A DNA stretch of 64,000 bases from positions 434,001-498,000 of the forward strand of contig JAEXFN010000018.1 of assembly GCA_023400055.1 (NCBI GenBank), read 5' to 3'. Made by a program: the position numbers and the translations under genes. The stretch's first letter is position 1; every line of letters begins with the position of its first letter. The DNA comes from Bacillota bacterium. Its GTDB lineage: Bacteria > Bacillota > UBA4882 > UBA8346. The notes under the pieces were generated by a model. That model was not told the DNA's origin. It worked only from the letters and a program-made list of their open reading frames with translations, and made no database searches. Of this stretch, positions 59,270 to 64,000 are shown piece after piece.

Positions 59270-60664
59270 CTAAACCAGTCCCAACACCCGCGCGATCTGG
59301 GCAATCAGGAAGCAGACCAATACCGCCACGCCGGTGGGAATCAACGCGGCCAGCAACGTCCATTTGGCACTTTGAGTCTCCTTGCGAATGGTTAACAAGG
59401 TTGTCGCGCAGGGAAAATGCAATAGCGAAAAGAGGATCATATTTAAAGCGGTCAACCAGGTCCAGCCGTTGTTGATCAACAGTTGCCGCAGCGCCTCGAT
59501 GCTATCCAGCTCGATCATCGATCCTTGCGACAGATAGCTCATGATCAGAATGGGCACCACGATCTCGTTGGCCGGCAAGCCCAGGATGAACGCCAGGATA
59601 ATGAAGCCATCCAGGCCGATCAGGTGCCCGAAACCCTGGAGCCAGCCGGCCAGGTGCCCGAGGATGCTGAGATTCCCGATCTGGATGTTGGCCAGGATCC
59701 AGGTGACCGCGCCGGCCGGCGCCGCCACGACCACCGCCCGCATCAGGACGAACAGCGTGCGGTCCAGCACCGAGCGGATGATTAACGAGCCGACTTTGGG
59801 CATCCGGTAGGGCGGGAGCTCCAGCGTGAAAGTGGAAGGCACCCCTTTCAGCAAGGTTTTGGACAAAAGCCACGACACCGACAAGGTAACCAGAATCCCC
59901 AGCACCACCACCCCGGCCACCAGCGCCGACGCGGCGAGGCTGTTATAACCGCTGACGAACGCCCCCATAAACACCGCCGCCATGGCAATCAGCGTCGGGA
60001 ACCGGCCATTGCACGGCACGAAGTTGTTGGTCAGAATGGCGATCATCCGTTCCCGGGGCGATTCGATGATCCGGCAGGCGATGATCCCCGCCGCGTTGCA
60101 GCCGAATCCCATGCACATGGTGAGCACCTGTTTCCCGTGGGCGCCGGCTTTCTTGAAGAATTTGTCGAGATTGAAAGCGACCCGCGGCAGATACCCCAGA
60201 TCCTCGAGGAAGGTGAACAGCGGGAAGAAGATGGCCATCGGCGGCAACATCACCGATACCACCCAGGACAAACCGCGATACATGCCCAGCACCAGCACGC
60301 CGTGCAGCCAGGCCGGCGCGCCCGCCCAGCGGAAAAACTCGGTCAGGTGGTCCTGAAACCCGAAAAGCACATTGGCGATCATTTCCGAGGGGACATTCGC
60401 CCCGCTGATGGTCAACCAGAAAACCAGCCCCAGCAAAGCGATCATTAACGGAAAGCCGAGGATTTTCGAGGTAACGATGTTATCGATCTTTTGATCGAGA
60501 TCGCTCTTGACCTGCCGGCTCTCAACGACTTGCCCGGCGATCTCCTGGGCCTGCTGATAAATGTCCTTCACGACCTGATCCCGGACGGCGCCCAATTGAT
60601 TGCGGAGGATTTGGGCCTTGACCATGATCTGATCGAAATCGACTTCGATATTATTCACAACCAT
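59270..60664 (-). CDS. feoB: Ferrous iron transporter FeoB, membrane half (split FeoB)
   Basis: 464 residues from the ATG at 60664 (MVVNNIEVDFDQIMVKAQ), with GGAGG upstream. It holds the FeoB transmembrane core: LVFWLTISGANVPSEMI, the first Gate motif MCMGFGCNAAGIIACRIIESPRERMIAILTNNFVPCNGRFPTLIA with conserved cysteines, and the second LLHFPCATTLLTIRKETQSAKWTLLAALIPTG. The GTPase domain normally fused at the N-terminus is encoded by the preceding gene, overlapping by 14 bp. It imports Fe2+. Confidence 0.93.
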   Translation of the reverse strand: MVVNNIEVDFDQIMVKAQILRNQLGAVRDQVVKDIYQQAQEIAGQVVESRQVKSDLDQKIDNIVTSKILGFPLMIALLGLVFWLTISGANVPSEMIANVLFGFQDHLTEFFRWAGAPAWLHGVLVLGMYRGLSWVVSVMLPPMAIFFPLFTFLEDLGYLPRVAFNLDKFFKKAGAHGKQVLTMCMGFGCNAAGIIACRIIESPRERMIAILTNNFVPCNGRFPTLIAMAAVFMGAFVSGYNSLAASALVAGVVVLGILVTLSVSWLLSKTLLKGVPSTFTLELPPYRMPKVGSLIIRSVLDRTLFVLMRAVVVAAPAGAVTWILANIQIGNLSILGHLAGWLQGFGHLIGLDGFIILAFILGLPANEIVVPILIMSYLSQGSMIELDSIEALRQLLINNGWTWLTALNMILFSLLHFPCATTLLTIRKETQSAKWTLLAALIPTGVAVLVCFLIAQIARVLGLV

Positions 60665-61448
60665 CCGCCTCCCCGCAGCGGACGCGCAATGGCTCCCGGT
60701 CTTGACCCGCTTGCAGATGATGCAGCATTGCGGCGATGAGCGCCGCATCTCCGTCCAGCAGGCGCATGGCCGCCCAACGGCTGCTGAACTTCCCCCGCAG
60801 CAACGGTCCGACCTCGTTTTGGAGCTGGGCAACGGCCTGCTCGATATTTTCGCGATAGGTCAAGGGCCGCGGCCGAAGCGGCCGCTTTTCGACGGCCACT
60901 TGGTGGACGGCGTCTTTCAATTCCGGCAGTCCGACCTTATCCCGGGCGGCGGTCGGGACTACCGGAATGCCCAGGATCCGTTCCAGCTTGGCGCAGTCGA
61001 TTGCGATATTTTTCCGTTGGGCCTCATCGATGAGGTTGAGGCAGAGGATGGTTCGCGGAGTGACCTCCATGACTTGTAAAACCAGGTTCAGGTTGCGCTC
61101 GATACAAGTGGCATCGGCGACCACCACGACGGCGTCGGGATTCCCAAAACAAATGAAGTCCCGGGCCACTTGTTCGTCGCTGGAGTTGGCCAGCAGCGAG
61201 TAGGTTCCCGGCAGATCGACCAGTGTGATATCCCGGTTACGGTGCCGGTAATTGCCTTTGGCTAAAATTACGGTCTTGCCGGGCCAATTGCCCGTATGTT
61301 GGTTGAGTCCGGTCAAGCCGTTGAAGACCGTGCTTTTGCCGGTATTCGGATTGCCCGCCAGCGCGATCAGGGCATCGGCCTGAAGCGCGGACTGATTGAG
61401 TTCTTCCAGAAAAGCGTATACGCCGGTGGATTGGGCGGTGAGCCCCAT
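60651..61448 (-). CDS. feoB: FeoB GTPase half (split FeoB)
   Basis: 265 residues; starts at 61448, 61451 and 61454 are all ATG, and 61448 sits best (8 bp after GGAGG). G1 GNPNTGKSTVFNGLTG, G2/G3 TGNWPGKTVILAKG and LVDLPGTYSLLANSSDEQVARDF, G4 LNLIDEAQRK (NLID for NKxD) and G5-like VPTAARDKVGL match the FeoB G domain, followed by a GDI-like helical part. It ends ...GEADGCE where a normal FeoB would continue into the membrane region. It lies between feoA and the membrane half. Confidence 0.92.
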   Translation of the reverse strand: MGLTAQSTGVYAFLEELNQSALQADALIALAGNPNTGKSTVFNGLTGLNQHTGNWPGKTVILAKGNYRHRNRDITLVDLPGTYSLLANSSDEQVARDFICFGNPDAVVVVADATCIERNLNLVLQVMEVTPRTILCLNLIDEAQRKNIAIDCAKLERILGIPVVPTAARDKVGLPELKDAVHQVAVEKRPLRPRPLTYRENIEQAVAQLQNEVGPLLRGKFSSRWAAMRLLDGDAALIAAMLHHLQAGQDREPLRVRCGEADGCE

Positions 61449-61509
61449 CATCATTCCCTCCTTCATTCTGCCGCAGAGCCTTCACTCTGCCGGTCGCGGA
61501 TATGTTCCG

Positions 61510-61752
61510 TTAATCCATGGCCCGGACCCTGATTTGGCGGCTTTCCTCCGCGCGCAAGGCGATGATCGCGCCCCGGATCCTATAGGCCACCGGATCCCCG
61601 GCCGGGCTTTTCCGGATCGCCTCCACGATGGTCGTCGGCACCAGACCCAGATCCAAAAGGCGATTCCGGGTCGCCCCTGCCGCAGCGACATTTATCACTT
61701 GCGCCATTCCGCCGATGGGCAGACGGGTTAATTCAAATTCGGCCACACTCAT
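61510..61752 (-). CDS. feoA: FeoA
   Basis: 80 residues from the ATG at 61752 with AAGGGGTG upstream. The SH3-like FeoA fold reads LTRLPIGGMAQVINVAAAGATRNRLLDLGLVPTTIVEAIRKSPAGDPVAYRIRGAIIALRAEESRQIRV. It is a small cytoplasmic partner of FeoB. First gene of the feo operon. A weak dyad TTCGATAATTAATAGCGAAG lies about 15 bp upstream and might be an iron-responsive site, but it does not match Fur boxes closely. Confidence 0.92.
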   Translation of the reverse strand: MSVAEFELTRLPIGGMAQVINVAAAGATRNRLLDLGLVPTTIVEAIRKSPAGDPVAYRIRGAIIALRAEESRQIRVRAMD

Positions 61753-61981
61753 TCCAGACACCCCTTCGATAATTAATAGCGAAGTTAGCCGACGCCAAAC
61801 TTATCCGGCTCCCCGAACAGTTTTGCTTTGGGCTAATTTCAATGTCAGTATATGAATGGGCCCAAAGGCATGTTACTCAAGGCCCGAAATTGGCCGGTTC
61901 GCGAAAGAACCGGGCCAGTCTATTCTCCGGTCGGCAGTCCGACCCCCGGCTTGCTCCGGTTTTAACTGGGACTTCCCTGAC

Positions 61982-62254
61982 TTATCCACAGCCGAAACTG
62001 TTAACCCCATTCGACGATTCCGTTTATCCACAAAAATAGATCACTTATTCACAAAAAGAGCTCTTTTATTAACAAAATGAGCTCACTTATCCACAAAATG
62101 AGCTCGTTGAGTGACTGAAAGAGATCACTTATTCACAAAAAGAACTATTTTATTAACAAAATGAGCTCACTTATCCACAAAATGAGCTTGTTGAACGACT
62201 GAAAGAGCTCACTCATTCACAAAAAGAGCTCTTTTATTAACAAAAAGAGCTCGC
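61982..62254. repeat. 21-bp array with DnaA-box-like repeats (array E)
   Basis: Thirteen consecutive units of exactly 21 bp. Units from 62045 onward repeat in the order TTATTCACA, TTATTAACA, TTATCCACA, TGA-xx-GACTG, giving an 84 bp higher-order period, and many end GAGCTC. TTATCCACA occurs at 61982, 62024, 62087 and 62171, and TTATTCACA at 62045 and 62129, all on the plus strand. All six match the DnaA-box consensus TTATNCACA. The array lies between the feo promoter and the end of the ClC gene; no dnaA or dnaN is near. Confidence 0.9.
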
Positions 62255-62366
62255 GCAACGCCCCAACCCGAACCCTTATCCCCAAAACAACGCTCAAAGG
62301 GCAGTGAACCCATCCGGTATTGGCCATAAAAAGCCGGGAACGGTTCATCGCGAGCAGGTTTTCAAA

Positions 62367-62398
62367 TAACAAAAACCGGATCACGTTTTGATCCGGTT
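62367..62398 (-). terminator. Terminator after the ClC gene
   Basis: AACCGGATCA (62374-62383) pairs with TGATCCGGTT (62389-62398); on the minus strand TTTTTG follows. Confidence 0.8.
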
Positions 62399-62495
62399 GC
62401 CTCTTTAATATTCTCAAACGATTTGGTCAATGGGCCGGCGCTCTCCTTCCGCTCACCGATGAACGGACTTAAGGGAATTTCTTTTGCCCGGCAAA

Positions 62496-63836
62496 CTAGG
62501 AGGTTTTTTTCCCCGCCCATAATTTGCGGATGAGGTATAAAATCTTCCCCGGTTTATTCCGGAGCTCGACCTCCTCGAGGGACTCCAGTTCCTTCATCAG
62601 GGGGAGATTGATGGAGGAGCTTTTGGTGACCCCCAGGATCTGACTGCCATAGACGCTGCGGTGTCCGGCGGCCAGATAACTGATCAGGCAAGCGACGGCC
62701 GCATAGGAGCCGATGGACGGGCCGAAGATTTCGATGGCCATGACCGAGGCGGCGATCGGCGTATTGGCCGCCCCGGCCAGCAGCGCCACCATTCCGATGG
62801 CCGCGAAAACCGCCGTGTTCAAATGAAGCAGTTGGGCGAAGGCGCTCCCGGCCGTCGTCCCGATAAAGAAGACCGGGGTCAGGATGCCGCCGCTCCCGCC
62901 CATGCTCAATGTGAGCGAGGTGAAGAGCACCTTCGCCAAAAACGCCAGGGAAGGAACGCTATCCCCGCTTAAGGCGGCCTCGATGGTGTCCATGCCCAAC
63001 CCGAGATAGCGGGAGGAAAACACCAGCGCCAACCCGACCAGCAACGCGCCGCCGATCAGCCCTTTCCAGGGCTTCCAGATCGTCAGCCGCTTGGCGAGGC
63101 GTTCGGCCAGTTTGAGGACTTCCACCAGGATTAAGGCCACCAGGCCGAAGTAGATTCCGGCCAGGATAACCTCGAAATATAGCACTTGCGAGAATTGCGG
63201 CAAGCGGATGAGCTGATGAAAATAGGTGATCTTAAACGAGATGGCCACCTGATAGCTTATAATCGCCGCCACCATCGAGGGGAACAGCATCTCCTGCAAT
63301 ACCCTTCCCAATACCAATACCTCGACCGCGAATAAAGCCCCGGCGATTGGCGTGCCGAAGACCGCCGCGAAACCGGCGCTGATCCCGCAGATGACCAGTT
63401 TGCGCCGGTCCTCCTTGGTCAGTTTCAGCAGATCGGCCATGGCCGAGGCCATTCCGGCGCCGATCTGCGCGCAGGGGCCTTCTTTGCCGGCCGAGCCGCC
63501 CAGCGCCAAAGTAATGATGGTGGCCACCAATTTTACCGGGACCACCATCAGGTTGATCTTTCCCCAACGTTTGTGGACGGCCTCGATCACCTTCTCCGTG
63601 CCGTGTCCTTCGGCGTCCGGGGCCAGATATTTCACCAGCAGGCTGCTGGCAAACAGCGCCAAGGGCAGCAGCAGAAAATAGTACCGCTGCGATTGGGCCA
63701 GGGCGGCGCTCCATCCCAGGGCCTTGAGGAAGAAAGTGGTGGCAATCCCGACCACCAGACCGACCAGGGTGGCCAGCACCGCCCATTTGACAATGCTGAT
63801 AAACAACACGGTTTCTTCGAGAAATGTTTTTTTCAT
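62496..63836 (-). CDS. ClC-family chloride channel/antiporter
   Basis: 446 residues from MKKTFLEETV at 63836; upstream codons in the long frame (63920) are not family-like. The ClC selectivity motifs are visible: GGSAGKEGPCAQIGAG (GxEGP with the gating Glu), GISAGFAAVFGTPIAGALFAVEVL and GGSGGILTPVFFIGTTAGSAF. About ten membrane helices; no CBS domain at the C-terminus. It moves chloride or fluoride-type anions, possibly in exchange for protons. It stands alone and ends at the terminator above. Confidence 0.92.
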   Translation of the reverse strand: MKKTFLEETVLFISIVKWAVLATLVGLVVGIATTFFLKALGWSAALAQSQRYYFLLLPLALFASSLLVKYLAPDAEGHGTEKVIEAVHKRWGKINLMVVPVKLVATIITLALGGSAGKEGPCAQIGAGMASAMADLLKLTKEDRRKLVICGISAGFAAVFGTPIAGALFAVEVLVLGRVLQEMLFPSMVAAIISYQVAISFKITYFHQLIRLPQFSQVLYFEVILAGIYFGLVALILVEVLKLAERLAKRLTIWKPWKGLIGGALLVGLALVFSSRYLGLGMDTIEAALSGDSVPSLAFLAKVLFTSLTLSMGGSGGILTPVFFIGTTAGSAFAQLLHLNTAVFAAIGMVALLAGAANTPIAASVMAIEIFGPSIGSYAAVACLISYLAAGHRSVYGSQILGVTKSSSINLPLMKELESLEEVELRNKPGKILYLIRKLWAGKKTS

Positions 63837-64000
63837 GACTTCGCTTTCAATGCCTTCCTTGCTTCGATGATCAAACCCTTCGATCCGGGGAAATCGCAAC
63901 GCTCCCCGGCGGCTTTCCAAAACGGGATCCCTTGCTTCCCTGAGCTTTGGTGTTCACCCTGCCCTTCGGTCAGGATTTATCGCAACGCTTTTCGGCTAAC

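Noticed and set aside
61982..62254. Array E as a CRISPR or as the chromosomal origin
   Set aside because: There are no unique spacers between repeats and no cas genes, so not CRISPR. No dnaA, dnaN, gyrB or rpmH is near and the boxes are all in one direction, so oriC is not supported, although DnaA binding remains possible.
1..64000. tRNA, rRNA or prophage genes
   Set aside because: I found no cloverleaf with CCA end, no rRNA-like segment and no integrase, capsid or terminase gene.

Overview
The window looks like chromosome from an anaerobic, nitrogen-fixing, sugar-using Gram-positive bacterium (Bacillota). The basis is strong Shine-Dalgarno sites, sigma-A-type promoters, a nitrogenase operon with the NifI1/NifI2 PII pair of anaerobes and archaea, a binding-protein sugar ABC transporter without its own ATPase, and several oxygen-sensitive Fe-S proteins. 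A Hydrogenispora/Limnochordia-like lineage would fit, but I cannot prove it from sequence alone. Most genes are moderately GC-rich; 23.4-26.9 kb is a clearly AT-rich island.

Layout. 0-4.3 kb (minus): sugar isomerase (cut by the window edge), GlpK-like FGGY kinase and a two-subunit transketolase, probably one pathway. 4.6-7.9 kb (minus): a YcgR/YcgQ-like permease system with rearranged domains, a small Cys/His membrane protein and a PAS-like protein. 8-11.5 kb: aldo/keto reductase with a ferredoxin-like tail, an EamA exporter and a divergent LysR regulator. 12.3-22.2 kb: the core of the window, a complete Fe-only nitrogenase operon (anfH-anfD-anfG-anfK, HEPN-like protein, nifI1, nifI2, frameshifted amidotransferase, flavin-binding protein, nifB), all minus strand. 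A convergent regulator combines an excisionase-type HTH with a periplasmic-binding-protein-like domain and is a candidate molybdate or tungstate sensor. The locus lies between two directly repeated copies of a ~460 bp element. 23.6-26.5 kb: AT-rich three-gene island (sce7726-like, sce7725-like, RES-domain protein), a candidate defence or toxin system. 27-30.5 kb: flavodoxin-like protein, aldehyde dehydrogenase, DUF1858 protein and a 4Fe-4S protein. 30.5-44.9 kb: lactose/galactoside use: AraC regulator, two GH2 beta-galactosidases, De Ley-Doudoroff enzymes (galactonate dehydratase, KDGal kinase, KDPGal aldolase), IclR regulator and sugar ABC transporter. 45.5-49.3 kb: Fe-ADH remnant and a MarR-controlled EmrAB-type exporter. 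49.7-52.4 kb: AraC regulator, MFS transporter, isochorismatase-like protein. 53-54.5 kb: a two-subunit UxaA/SuyAB-like lyase. 54.7-58.5 kb: TetR-controlled exporter with two adaptor proteins. 58.6-63.8 kb: small membrane protein, Feo ferrous iron uptake with FeoB split into two genes, and a ClC chloride transporter.

The most unusual signal is a set of five intergenic arrays (11.7, 22.8, 44.9, 52.6 and 62.0 kb) built from degenerate tandem units of 21 bp, two turns of B-DNA. Apart from the 11.7/22.8 kb pair the unit sequences are unrelated, yet the unit length is the same. One array is AT-rich, one is a run of GC-rich dyads, and one carries six TTATNCACA DnaA-box matches on one strand in a four-unit higher-order repeat. 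I know of no described system matching this.
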